Origin: Bacillus sp. REN3
GTDB taxonomy: Bacteria; Bacillota; Bacilli; Bacillales; Cytobacillaceae
Length of the DNA: 64,000 nucleotides
Assembly (NCBI RefSeq): GCF_017912555.1
Contig: NZ_JAERSD010000014.1
Span: 53,748-117,747, forward strand
Direction of reading: 5' to 3'
The notes under the pieces are model-generated. The model did no database searches. It saw only the letters and a program-made list of their open reading frames with translations, and was not told where the DNA came from. Below, one piece after another: positions 42,832-51,774 of the stretch. The number at the start of each line of letters is the position of its first letter. Position 1 is the first letter of the stretch. A program made the translations under genes and the position numbers.

Positions 42832-43747
42832 TTTTTGGCTTGTGAACGTCCCTGTTGCTACGCTATGGACAGAACCTGAATCAGCAAGGGAAATCGATCA
42901 TGAAGCCATCTCTATCCCTGTAGACCTTGATGCCTGGCTTAACAAGCTTACATATGAACCACGGCTCCAATTATGTGATAATAACCTTGTTCAGTCACAG
43001 GTCTTATTTGGTGAGATAGTACTAATCGTTGACGAAAAAGATGGCTGGGCAAAGGTGGTTGTCCCTAGCCAGCCTTCCGGAAAGGATACTCGCGGTTATC
43101 CCGGCTGGATTCCCAAAGTGCAGCTAATCCAGCAGTCTGACTGGTATATAAAGGACGGGCCAGTAGCTGTCATAACATCAAAAGAAGCTTTGCTTTATTC
43201 CGAAAAAGAAGAACAGTTGTTGAAATTAAGCTACCAGACAATCCTTCCCGCAATCGAGGATGCTGTTGACCGGATCCGAGTAAAGACGCCGACAGGTATC
43301 GGGATTTTGCGGAGAGAGGATATTGCGATCTATCCTTCTGAAAGAAGCATTCCGAAACAAAATGGAGAGTCCATCGTGAACGAAGGAAAACAATTCGTTG
43401 GCCTTCCTTACTTATGGGGTGGAATGAGCAGCTTTGGCTATGACTGTTCCGGCTTTAGCTACAATATGTGCAGGGCAAACGGCTATATCATTCCTAGGGA
43501 TGCACATGAACAAGCGGCAGCAGGGAACAGGGTTGAATTAACCGAGATACAACCAGGGGACCTGTTGTTTTTCGCCTATCAGGAAGGGAAAGGGAAAATT
43601 CACCATGTAGGGATTTATTATGGGGACGGTAAGCTGCTTCATTCCCCTTCCACGGGAAAGAATATTGAAGTCATCCGTCTCGAAGGTACCATTTACGAAA
43701 AGGAACTTTGCGCAGCGAGACGCTACTGGATCGAGACGGAGGAATGA
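42818..43747 (+). CDS. ykfC: gamma-D-glutamyl-L-diamino acid endopeptidase (NlpC/P60)
   Basis: A cysteine peptidase that cuts the gamma-D-Glu-diamino acid bond in murein peptides. From ATG 42818 it has 309 residues. Two bacterial SH3-like modules precede the NlpC/P60 domain. The catalytic Cys is C210 in YDCSGF and the His is H263 in HHVGIY, with H275 completing the triad. No signal peptide is present, as in B. subtilis YkfC. GAAGGAGG lies eight bases before the ATG. The stop overlaps the next gene by a few bases. Confidence 0.94.
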   Translation: MESNNFWLVNVPVATLWTEPESAREIDHEAISIPVDLDAWLNKLTYEPRLQLCDNNLVQSQVLFGEIVLIVDEKDGWAKVVVPSQPSGKDTRGYPGWIPKVQLIQQSDWYIKDGPVAVITSKEALLYSEKEEQLLKLSYQTILPAIEDAVDRIRVKTPTGIGILRREDIAIYPSERSIPKQNGESIVNEGKQFVGLPYLWGGMSSFGYDCSGFSYNMCRANGYIIPRDAHEQAAAGNRVELTEIQPGDLLFFAYQEGKGKIHHVGIYYGDGKLLHSPSTGKNIEVIRLEGTIYEKELCAARRYWIETEE

Positions 43748-43749
43748 TC

Positions 43750-44760
43750 ATGGAAAAACAAGTTATTTTGAGTGTGAAAGATTTGAAGAAACATTTTCAA
43801 ATGGGGAAAAACCAAGTCCTAAAAGCGGTTGATGGAATCTCTTTCAATCTATATAGAGGGGAAACATTCGGGTTAGTCGGCGAATCCGGTTGCGGCAAAT
43901 CGACTGCCGGAAGAACCATCATTGGATTATATGACCGGACGGATGGTGAAGTCATCTTTAAAGGGAAAGATGTCCATAAACTCTCAGAAAAAGAGACATT
44001 CCAATTCCACAGGCAAATGCAGATGATTTTCCAAGATCCATACGCTTCTCTGAATCCGCGTTCAACCGTAAGGGAAATCATTTCTGAGCCAATGGAGGTC
44101 CATGGGCTGTATCCAGGAAAAAAAGAGCGAATCGAGCGCGTCTATCACCTTCTTGAAGCTGTCGGCCTGAATCAAGATCACGCTAACAGGTATCCACATG
44201 AGTTCAGTGGCGGCCAGCGGCAGCGGATAGGGATTGCAAGAGCGCTGGCACTTGATCCTGAATTCATCATTGCTGATGAACCGATTTCGGCACTTGATGT
44301 ATCTGTACAAGCCCAGGTAGTCAACCTGCTTAAAAGGCTACAAAAAGAAAAAGGACTGACATACTTATTCATTGCCCACGATCTCTCCATGGTGAAGCAA
44401 ATCAGCAGCAGGATAGGTGTTATGTACCTTGGCCATATCGTTGAACTGACATCAAGCAGCGAACTATACAAAAATCCCTGCCATCCCTATACTCAAGCAT
44501 TGCTCTCAGCGATTCCCATCCCGGATCCTGACGTTGAAGACAAGCGGGAAAGGATTATCCTGAAAGGAGAGCTTCCAAGCCCAATGGACCCTCCAAGTGG
44601 ATGTGTTTTCAGGACCCGATGCCCTCGTGCGATGGAAGTGTGCGCAAGGAGGAAACCTGACTGGCAGGAGATCGGGAATGGGCATTTTGTTGCCTGCCAC
44701 CTGTATAGCGACGGAGTCTCAGAAAACGAAAACAAAGACATGATCGTGAATATTCGATAA
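43750..44760 (+). CDS. ykfD: oligopeptide ABC transporter ATP-binding protein
   Basis: A second ATPase of the peptide importer, 336 residues, related to OppF. Walker A is GESGCGKST, the signature is FSGGQRQRI and Walker B is FIIADEPISALD. The C-terminal extension has CVFRTRCPRAMEVC. It probably pairs with DppD to energise DppBC. ATG 43750 follows ACGGAGG; ATG 43744 overlaps the ykfC stop and is less likely. It continues directly into the serine hydrolase gene. Confidence 0.93.
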   Translation: MEKQVILSVKDLKKHFQMGKNQVLKAVDGISFNLYRGETFGLVGESGCGKSTAGRTIIGLYDRTDGEVIFKGKDVHKLSEKETFQFHRQMQMIFQDPYASLNPRSTVREIISEPMEVHGLYPGKKERIERVYHLLEAVGLNQDHANRYPHEFSGGQRQRIGIARALALDPEFIIADEPISALDVSVQAQVVNLLKRLQKEKGLTYLFIAHDLSMVKQISSRIGVMYLGHIVELTSSSELYKNPCHPYTQALLSAIPIPDPDVEDKRERIILKGELPSPMDPPSGCVFRTRCPRAMEVCARRKPDWQEIGNGHFVACHLYSDGVSENENKDMIVNIR

Positions 44761-44772
44761 CGGTGCATCAAT

Positions 44773-45543
44773 ATGAATCTGAATAACTTAAAAGATAACA
44801 TTTTTCAGGAACTCGCCAGGTGCCAGGGTCGGGCGAGTATGTTTCTGGATGTTGATGGCGATGTCATTGAGTACAGAAGCGGCGAAATCTACCAAGCTGC
44901 AAGTCTCATCAAACTCCCAATCATGCTTGAAGCCTTTCAGCGAATTAAAGCTGGAACCATCCCTCCGGAACAGATGATCGTGATCAACCAGGAAGATAAA
45001 ATCGGGGATACGGGCATCTTGCAGGCACTCAAGCAGGACAGTATGTCCTTTATGGATTTGATTACATTGATGATTATTGTTTCAGATAATTCAGCAACAA
45101 ATATTTTGATCGACCTTTTAGGAATGCAAAACATCAACCAAAATATCAAGAAGCTGGATCTAAATAAGACAGTCCTTCAGCGAAAAATGCTGGATTTTAC
45201 CCAGATCAACAGCGGGAAAGATAACTTCACCGCGGCAGCGGACATCGCTGCCTGTCTGAAGGCTGGTGCAGAAGGAAGCATCAATCCTTCATTCTTTTCT
45301 ATATTGGAAAAGCAGCAATTTAAAGACAAACTGCCAGCTTTTATCTCCTTAGACATAAAAGTCGGAAATAAAACGGGTGAGTTAAATGGAGTCCAGCATG
45401 ACTGCGCAATATTGGATTATAATAACCATCGTATCTACGTAGCCGTGCTGATCGATCAGCTTGTTAACCGTGAGGAAGGAAGTTCTACAATTCGTCAAAT
45501 CGGCAGGCACTTGAATGACTTTTTAATAGGCCATTCCCAATAA
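44773..45543 (+). CDS. class-A beta-lactamase-related serine hydrolase without signal peptide
   Basis: A protein of 256 residues with the class A penicillin-recognising motifs: SLIK (S44 to K47), SDN (104-106) and KTG (200-202). There is no export signal or lipobox, so it is predicted to be cytoplasmic. It starts 12 bases after ykfD and is followed by a terminator, so it belongs to the dpp/ykf cluster. A role in cleaving D-Ala-containing or other recycled wall peptides fits the setting but is inference. Resistance to beta-lactams is unlikely for a cytoplasmic form. Confidence 0.85.
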   Translation: MNLNNLKDNIFQELARCQGRASMFLDVDGDVIEYRSGEIYQAASLIKLPIMLEAFQRIKAGTIPPEQMIVINQEDKIGDTGILQALKQDSMSFMDLITLMIIVSDNSATNILIDLLGMQNINQNIKKLDLNKTVLQRKMLDFTQINSGKDNFTAAADIAACLKAGAEGSINPSFFSILEKQQFKDKLPAFISLDIKVGNKTGELNGVQHDCAILDYNNHRIYVAVLIDQLVNREEGSSTIRQIGRHLNDFLIGHSQ

Positions 45544-45637
45544 CAAACAAACCTCGACAAATACCGATATCACTTGTATATCATTTGCTATCAACCTGTT
45601 ATCAAGGCCTAACAAAATGATATCCTTTAGCCTGGTG

Positions 45638-45666
45638 AAGGGCGGGACGCTTTCCGCCCTTTGATT
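45638..45666 (+). terminator. terminator at the end of the dpp/ykf cluster
   Basis: AAGGGCGG and CCGCCCTT pair around GACGCTTT, followed by T-rich sequence. Confidence 0.75.
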
Positions 45667-45954
45667 TCCAAAACAATATCAGACATTTTTTCACTTTGCC
45701 ACTGATGCCAGCAATCCGACGCTAAATGCTCCTTCCCCGATCTAAACATCCTCCTAAGAGAAGCAGAACTCCCACCAATTAGAACCCAAAACAAAATAAG
45801 TTAAAATGAAACTGAAAACAGGATCAACTAAAAGTTCCCGGTTTTCTTTTGGAAATGTATATTCATGAAGCAGAAAATGTTTTATATTGAATTTCGTATT
45901 TCCGAAAATATAATTCGAGAAGTAAATTTTCATAGGAAACAGGGGGAAAGTTGC
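45667..45954. other. leader of the nitrilase-family gene
   Basis: No gene is seen. The frame of the following protein is open from 45865, but those codons do not look like the family and the good ribosome binding site is later. The promoter should lie here. Confidence 0.4.
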
Positions 45955-46857
45955 ATGAAAATGAGTGTCTCAGCTGTTCAATATCATCTTCATACGATTA
46001 AATCCTTTGATGAATTCGCTCTTCAATGTGAGCATTATATAAAAACAGCACAGGAATATGGTTCAGAATTTGTCCTGTTCCCCGAGTTTTTCACCACTCA
46101 GCTGCTATCGATAGGCAGCGAACAGGGAACCAGGCTGACAATCAATGAACTGCCTGGCTTTACAGAACAATACTTGAATCTGTTCCAGAGCTTTGCCATC
46201 CATAAAGGAATGCATATAATTGGCGGAACCCACGTGGTTGCTCGCAAAGGCAAACTATATAATGTGGCACACTTGTTCTATCCTGACGGAAGGATTGATG
46301 AGCAGGCAAAACTCCATATCACCCCGACTGAAGTCCAAAAATGGGACATGCGTGCTGGAGAGGATTTCAAGGTCTTCGATACAGACAAAGGGAGAATCGC
46401 CCTGCTGACATGCTATGATATCGAGTTCCCGGAAATCGTCAGAATGGCGAAAGCGAAGGGGGCTGATGTAATCTTCTGTCCATCCTGCACCGATGATCGC
46501 CATGGCTTCCACCGTATACGTTATACAAGCCATGCAAGAGCCGTCGAGAACCAGGTCTATGTTGTATTGACTGGTACAGTTGGTGCCCTGCCGACAGTAG
46601 ACTTCATGCGTGCCAATTTCGGCCAGGCAGCAGTCATCACTCCTAATGATATCCCATTCCCTCCAAAAGGGCTCCTTGCGGAAGGAGAACTGAATAACGA
46701 CATGATCGTAACGGCCGATCTTGACTTGAAGCTGTTGTACGAAGTCCGTGAACGTGGGTCGGTCACTACATGGCGCGACCGCCGAACGGATCTTTATCCA
46801 GACTGGGAAAAAGCAGAAAAATATAGTTTGACACGATGTGATGAAAGAAACCTTTAG
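45955..46857 (+). CDS. carbon-nitrogen hydrolase (nitrilase superfamily)
   Basis: From ATG 45955 the protein has 300 residues. The catalytic triad is E44 (LFPEFF), K119 (AKLHITPTE) and C153 (LTCYDIEFPE). It is a cytoplasmic amidase or related hydrolase of unknown substrate. In several Bacillus species a very similar domain is fused to a GNAT acetyltransferase; here only the hydrolase is present. AGGGGGAAAGTTGC gives the start; 30 upstream codons are excluded. A separate terminator follows. Confidence 0.88.
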   Translation: MKMSVSAVQYHLHTIKSFDEFALQCEHYIKTAQEYGSEFVLFPEFFTTQLLSIGSEQGTRLTINELPGFTEQYLNLFQSFAIHKGMHIIGGTHVVARKGKLYNVAHLFYPDGRIDEQAKLHITPTEVQKWDMRAGEDFKVFDTDKGRIALLTCYDIEFPEIVRMAKAKGADVIFCPSCTDDRHGFHRIRYTSHARAVENQVYVVLTGTVGALPTVDFMRANFGQAAVITPNDIPFPPKGLLAEGELNNDMIVTADLDLKLLYEVRERGSVTTWRDRRTDLYPDWEKAEKYSLTRCDERNL

Positions 46858-46937
46858 CGATCCATAAATATTAAAAAACCCGGAAAATAGGCAGCCCGAT
46901 TGAATGGGACTGCTTGCATAGTAAAGAGTATGGCATC

Positions 46938-46968
46938 AGCGGAACAAATTTCGTTCCGCTGTTTTTTT
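46938..46968 (+). terminator. intrinsic terminator
   Basis: AGCGGAAC and GTTCCGCT form a perfect 8-bp stem followed by seven T residues. Confidence 0.88.
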
Positions 46969-47047
46969 ATGAAGACGCATAATTTGTCATATCCTCGTTC
47001 CTTCCCTATAATGGACATTTGTAAATAACTTTGAAAGGGGTCTTACG

Positions 47048-47764
47048 ATGGAATCTTTAAAAGGGAAAACGGCTCTGATAACAGGGGCCGGCAGGGGCAT
47101 CGGACGAGCCGTTGCTATTGAACTCGCGAAAGAAGGAGTCCATATCGGCATGATTGGACGGACTTCCGAAAATCTTGAAAAAGCAGCGGCGGAATTAGCT
47201 CAATACGATGTAAATGTTGCCGGGGCCGTTGCGGATATCTCCAATATGGAATCGGTACAATATGGAGTTGACCATCTTATTGAGGAACTTGGACCAATCG
47301 ACATCTTGATCAATAACGCAGGTATAGCCAAATTTGGAGGCTTCCTTGATCTTGAACCTGAAGAATGGGAAAAAATCATACAGGTGAACCTGATGGGTAC
47401 CTACTATGTAACCCGTGCTGTATTACCAGGTATGATTGAGCGTAAAACAGGCGATATCATCAATGTCTCGTCAACTGCAGGGCAAAAAGGAGCTCCAGTG
47501 ACAAGTGCATACAGCGCTTCAAAATTCGGTGTATTGGGGCTTACGGAGTCTTTGATGCTTGAAGTCCGGAAGCACAATATCAGAGTGACAGCCCTAACCC
47601 CTAGTACAGTGGCGACAGACCTTGCAATCGAATCAAACCTTACTGATGGGAATCCAGAAAAAGTCATGCAACCTGAAGATATAGCCGAACTAATCGTTGC
47701 GCAATTAAAACTGAATCGTCGCGTGTTCATTAAAACAGCAGGAATGTGGTCAACAAATCCATAG
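47048..47764 (+). CDS. 3-oxoacyl-ACP reductase-like short-chain dehydrogenase
   Basis: An SDR of 238 residues with the FabG pattern: [12 protein letters not shown] at residues 11-22, [11 protein letters not shown], the catalytic Ser in [10 protein letters not shown], and YSASK. It could reduce 3-oxoacyl thioesters with NADPH, but FabG-like paralogues often have other substrates, and no fatty acid genes are nearby. AAAGGGGTCTTACG precedes ATG 47048. It is monocistronic with a strong terminator. Confidence 0.88.
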   Translation: MESLKGKTALITGAGRGIGRAVAIELAKEGVHIGMIGRTSENLEKAAAELAQYDVNVAGAVADISNMESVQYGVDHLIEELGPIDILINNAGIAKFGGFLDLEPEEWEKIIQVNLMGTYYVTRAVLPGMIERKTGDIINVSSTAGQKGAPVTSAYSASKFGVLGLTESLMLEVRKHNIRVTALTPSTVATDLAIESNLTDGNPEKVMQPEDIAELIVAQLKLNRRVFIKTAGMWSTNP

Positions 47765-47769
47765 ATATA

Positions 47770-47811
47770 TTAAACAAGGCTTGAACCTATCAGTTCAAGC
47801 CTTGTTTAATA
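47770..47811 (+). terminator. terminator
   Basis: TTAAACAAGGCTTGAAC and GTTCAAGCCTTGTTTAA form a perfect 17-bp stem with loop CTATCA. Confidence 0.85.
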
Positions 47812-47998
47812 CCAAAAAATAGCCTGGAAGACCTAAGTGTATTCCTGGAATGGACAGAATCTCAAAAAACCTAAGTACTATTACCAGGTACTAAGAAAAA
47901 GGCATTTTAACTCTGCTGCTAGTTTTAAAACGAATGGATGATTAGGTTGTTATAGTAAAAAACAACGAAAATTATTTCGGTATAACAAGCAAAAAGAA

Positions 47999-48066
47999 TG
48001 GCGCCAACCCTTGATTTCTCGAACAAAAATTGTTGTTCAATAAGGGAAAAAAACCTTTTGGCGCTG
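47999..48066. other. long interrupted inverted repeat of unknown role
   Basis: GCGCCAA (left) and TTGGCGC (right) pair at the base. CCCTT with AAGGG and GAACAA with TTGTTC extend the structure inwards, separated by internal loops. It has no terminal T-run and lies in a 400-base gap without a gene between an SDR and an HD-domain gene. It may be a structured RNA leader or a remnant element. Confidence 0.4.
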
Positions 48067-48218
48067 AAAAATTGGAATGGATTTTATTCAAAACCGGCAT
48101 GACTGCTCTGAAGCCATGCCTGTCGGTATTCAATCGGGATATAATGGATGCAATCATGGACAAATTCTGTTAACATTCATAAAAATAAGGGTAACCTTTC
48201 AAGTAAGGAGGTATTGGA

Positions 48219-48761
48219 ATGAGGGACGTAACTTTATTGGACATTTTCGAACACCATATAGCCCAAAAATACCTTAAACGATCGGGCATGGCCCATGCAA
48301 TTGCGGTCGCCTACCATGCGTTTCATCTGGCTAAGGAACACGGAGTGAACGTAGATTTAGCTGCGAAAGCCGGATTTTTGCATGATATCGGACATTTCAC
48401 CTGGTATAGAAACGGAAAATGGGACTACGAACTCTACAGGAAAAATGACATCCATCCAATCAAAGGAGCGGAAAGAGCGCATAAACTCCTGATCAGGCTA
48501 GGGGAGAACCCCGTCCAGGCAAGAACTGTTTCGCTTGCTATCCTTTTTCATACCGATTCTTTTTTGCCGACGAACGATATCGTCCGTACCCCGCTCCAGC
48601 AGGTTGTAAAATGGGCCGATGAAAGGGACGAAGAAGAAGGGGGCAACCATCATTACCGCAAAATAAACAATGACCGGGCAAAACAGAGCATTATCCGGCT
48701 GGATAAGATGATCGATGAAGAGCTGGATAGGAAAGAAGGAAGGAGCAGACGCCTTTCTTGA
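48219..48761 (+). CDS. HD-domain phosphohydrolase
   Basis: A protein of 180 residues. HD-domain metal ligands are visible: H26 (MAHAIAVAYH), H55-D56 in FLHDIGH, and a later Asp in WADERDEE. HD proteins of this size hydrolyse phosphate esters or nucleotides; the substrate is not known. AAGTAAGGAGGTATTGG precedes ATG 48219. It is a single gene with a very strong bidirectional terminator. Confidence 0.85.
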   Translation: MRDVTLLDIFEHHIAQKYLKRSGMAHAIAVAYHAFHLAKEHGVNVDLAAKAGFLHDIGHFTWYRNGKWDYELYRKNDIHPIKGAERAHKLLIRLGENPVQARTVSLAILFHTDSFLPTNDIVRTPLQQVVKWADERDEEEGGNHHYRKINNDRAKQSIIRLDKMIDEELDRKEGRSRRLS

Positions 48762-48765
48762 CATG

Positions 48766-48807
48766 AAAAACAGGAAAACCGGCTTTCGGGCCGGTTTTCC
48801 TGTTTTT
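48766..48807. terminator. strong bidirectional terminator
   Basis: AAAAACAGGAAAACCGGC and GCCGGTTTTCCTGTTTTT form a perfect 18-bp stem around TTTCGG, between convergent genes. Confidence 0.92.
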
Positions 48808-48812
48808 ATCTA

Positions 48813-49892
48813 TCATGAATGGATTGTTTCGTTCCTTTTCCTGAGCCTGTAAAATTTCCATACATCCTTAAGGATGATTTTTACCACCGAATAAAGCGGG
48901 ATTGCGATAAGAATTCCAATAAAACCATAAAGCGATCCTGCAGCAATCAGCAAGAGGATGACAGTAATCGGATGGATGCTCAGTTTCTTTCCCATAACCT
49001 GAGGCGTAACAAAGTTGCCCTCAAGCTGCTGGACGATCAAAAGTACAATAAGGACCTTAACCGCCATGATCGGGCTGCTAGCCAGTGCAATGAATAATGC
49101 TGGTATGACACCCATTAACGGCCCGAAAAATGGAACGATTGTCAGCATCATCGCAAAAATGGCTAATAGCAACGCATAGTCCAGGCCTATTATCAGATAG
49201 CCAATATACATGAGCGTGCCGTCAACAACAGCAATGATGAATTGCCCGGTTACATAAGTAAAAAGTGTTCTATCAATGTCCTTGAGGATTTTGTTGCCTT
49301 CATTCTCATGTTCATCTGGAATCCACTTCCTGAAGTAAGGCCTTAATTTCTCGTCATCCTTCAGGAAGAAGAAGGCAAGGAACGGTACGACCACCGTCAC
49401 AGTTGCTACACTTGTGATCACAGAAAACACGGTCAAAAGGTTTTGACCCATGGTTTCAACAACTTTTCTCAGGGAGGAAAAGGCTCGCTGCTTCATTTGA
49501 TTGGAATCCATTATATTGAAATGGCTGCTTTCCATTATTTTTTCAGATTCCTTTGTGAGCACATCAATCGTCTTCGGGAAGTTATCTGACAACTTTTCGG
49601 TCTGCTCTGCAACAAGCGAACCGGCGAAATAGAATACTACAGAAAGAATTCCTGCCGCTGCCGCAAAAATGATCAAGATACTAATTGTTTTCGGAATATA
49701 TGCGGCCAGCCAGCGGACAGGTTTTCTTAGAATATAGTAGACGAGGCCGGAAATCAAGACAGGAAAGAAAATGGCGATGATGAAATTTTGCAACGGCCAT
49801 AAAAAGTAGTCGATTTTTCCGAATAAATAGATGATCACCAGGATGAGAATTGTTCCTGTCGCGTATTTAAAAAATGGTTTATGTATCCACAT
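48813..49892 (-). CDS. AI-2E family transporter
   Basis: A membrane protein of 359 residues from ATG 49892 (ribosome binding site AGGGGGTATAAA). It belongs to the AI-2E/UPF0118 permease family: about eight membrane segments, a long soluble region near residues 90-150, and the conserved PFFGPLMGVIPALFIA in the C-terminal half. The family includes sodium/proton antiporters and exporters, and the substrate cannot be assigned. The 34 codons upstream of this ATG are rejected because they lack family similarity. Confidence 0.88.
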   Translation of the reverse strand: MWIHKPFFKYATGTILILVIIYLFGKIDYFLWPLQNFIIAIFFPVLISGLVYYILRKPVRWLAAYIPKTISILIIFAAAAGILSVVFYFAGSLVAEQTEKLSDNFPKTIDVLTKESEKIMESSHFNIMDSNQMKQRAFSSLRKVVETMGQNLLTVFSVITSVATVTVVVPFLAFFFLKDDEKLRPYFRKWIPDEHENEGNKILKDIDRTLFTYVTGQFIIAVVDGTLMYIGYLIIGLDYALLLAIFAMMLTIVPFFGPLMGVIPALFIALASSPIMAVKVLIVLLIVQQLEGNFVTPQVMGKKLSIHPITVILLLIAAGSLYGFIGILIAIPLYSVVKIILKDVWKFYRLRKRNETIHS

Positions 49893-50327
49893 TTTATACC
49901 CCCTGTCTCCATTATTAAATAATTTCCTTTCATGTATCCTTTCCTCCCAAAGGGATGGAGTAAACAAACTTGGGATAAAAGCGGCAATATTCACTTTTCT
50001 CTAGAACAAGCGAATGACCTGGCCGAAGTTTTTTGCAACTGTTCCTTCTTTCACACCAATTGATTTATGATCACGGGTAATGTTAGTTTTATCAAGGAAC
50101 TAGGGTGCTTTTTCTTCACCTCCAAGTATGATGTCTGAAAAAGGAAACGCACCAATCTATCCGGTTGTTGGCTGATGCAATTAAAAGGAAGGCAAATTTT
50201 TTACGTTCTTCAACACTCCTTACCAGCTTGTCCTGAAGCGTCAATACATCATTTTTTATCGAAATTGGAAAATCAAGCTGTCATTCGACATATACATGGA
50301 ACAAGCAGGTTGAAGGGAGAGTTGGGA
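49893..50327. other. divergent intergenic region
   Basis: No supported gene. It holds the promoter of the AI-2E-type gene on the left. The frame of the following gene is open from 50175, but the better start is at 50328. Confidence 0.4.
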
Positions 50328-50750
50328 ATGAAAATCGAATTGTCGCAAGAACAGTATCTGACACTTGCGAAATTGCTGCAGCTTGCAAATTGGCCGCTCG
50401 GGCTGACAGCTGCCGGTGAAGAATTAGCCAGGAAAGCCGAAGGACTGGAACAATATATTTTATCATTAGCAGATGATTTCAGTTTACGTGACCAAGTCTT
50501 TTTTGATCGGGAGGAAGAATGTTACCACCTTGTTGAACGCTTAAAAGAAAAGGTTGAACTCATTATCGATGAATACGAGGAATATGTTTTCTGGGATCAA
50601 TTGACACATAAGCTTGCGACAATCGATCTTAAAAAACAGATTAAAATGGACTCTACGATTGATGAGAAAATCAATAGGATGTTCCAGCTGAAGGAACAAT
50701 ATGAAAAATACTTTTTAAAAAACGGTCTGGAGAATCTAACGATCTTTTAA
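50328..50750 (+). CDS. hypothetical protein, 140 aa
   Basis: A mostly helical, acidic protein starting MKIELSQEQYLTLAKLLQLA, with AAGGGAGA seven bases upstream of ATG 50328. It contains LVERLKEKVELIIDEYEEY and ends in a charged helix. I recognise no domain and no membrane segment. The regular helical pattern and start signals make it a credible conserved Bacillus gene of unknown role. It is isolated. Confidence 0.65.
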   Translation: MKIELSQEQYLTLAKLLQLANWPLGLTAAGEELARKAEGLEQYILSLADDFSLRDQVFFDREEECYHLVERLKEKVELIIDEYEEYVFWDQLTHKLATIDLKKQIKMDSTIDEKINRMFQLKEQYEKYFLKNGLENLTIF

Positions 50751-50886
50751 TGATACCTTCCAAAAAGAAGGCATTTTCCGCTTCATGTACTCTGAAGACA
50801 CGGCCAGGATTCATGGCATCAGAAAGAGAATAAAGAAAAACTATTGCCCTGGTCAGCACGGTGAGTTCAATTAGAAGGAGCGCCTA

Positions 50887-50930
50887 TGAAAAGAAGGCCG
50901 GCCAGTATTCATCCTGTGGCCGGCCAGTTT
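50887..50930 (-). terminator. terminator of the phosphonate transporter operon
   Basis: Two copies of the self-complementary GGCCGGCC (50896-50903 and 50918-50925) can form the stem. On the reverse strand TTCTTTTC follows. It is just past the stop of the second permease gene. Confidence 0.75.
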
Positions 50931-51774
50931 ATTTTATGAATGCTCTTGCTTTCTCTGAAATGAAATCAGCCGCAAAAACAAGGATCAGGTAACATACTAA
51001 CAGCATGGAAATATCGGTGTAGTGGAAGAAACTCATACTTAACTTGAATTGCTGGCCAAGACCACCCGCGCCCACAAACCCAACGACAATCGTCGTCCGC
51101 ATGATAACCTCCCAACGATAGAGAATATAAGTCAAGAACTTGGGCAGGATGGAAGGAAGGATGCCGTAGAATAGTATCTGCAGCCGACTGGCACCGCATG
51201 TTGCCAGATTCCTTATTGGCCTGGGATCCAAGTCTTCAATGACTTCCGCACAAAGCTTCCCGAGAATTCCAAAATTGTGTAGCGCAAGTGCGATTGCACC
51301 CGGGAGGATACCTGGTTTGAAGATGAAGATAATCAGCATGGCCCAGACTAATTCCGGCACTGCCCTGGAAAAAACGTACCCTGCGCGAATGAACCAGAAG
51401 GTTGAACGTCCAAATTTTTTTCTTTGGAGCGTAAGGGAGCCGTCCGCGATATTCCTTGCTGCTGGAAGGACTGTTAAGATCATGGCAATCGTAGCAAAAC
51501 CAGTCGCCATAACACTCATTTGCAAGGTTTCCTTTGTCAGATTAAAAGCAAGTACCCATTTATCCTTCTCCATGAAAGCCACGGAATCTTCGCCGAACCC
51601 CGCAAGGCCAAACAGGAACTTCTTTGTGTTTTCAATGTTCCCCATAGAAAAGAGTGACTGAATATCCGCTTTTTCGATCATGATAATCGATAGCCAGGAG
51701 GCCGCTGTCAGAAAAATCATGACATAAAAAGAGAGTAAAACGATATTCAACTTCCAGCGTGTATTTGTATTCAT
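50929..51774 (-). CDS. phnE: phosphonate-type ABC transporter permease (second)
   Basis: An inner-membrane permease, 281 residues from ATG 51774. About six membrane segments are present. The EAA-like region ATCGASRLQILFYGILPSIL and the following RWEVIMRTTIVVGFVGAGGLG are typical of PhnE. The start codon overlaps the stop of the preceding permease gene (ATGA). It is one of two PhnE-type permeases of the same importer. Confidence 0.9.
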   Translation of the reverse strand: MNTNTRWKLNIVLLSFYVMIFLTAASWLSIIMIEKADIQSLFSMGNIENTKKFLFGLAGFGEDSVAFMEKDKWVLAFNLTKETLQMSVMATGFATIAMILTVLPAARNIADGSLTLQRKKFGRSTFWFIRAGYVFSRAVPELVWAMLIIFIFKPGILPGAIALALHNFGILGKLCAEVIEDLDPRPIRNLATCGASRLQILFYGILPSILPKFLTYILYRWEVIMRTTIVVGFVGAGGLGQQFKLSMSFFHYTDISMLLVCYLILVFAADFISEKARAFIK

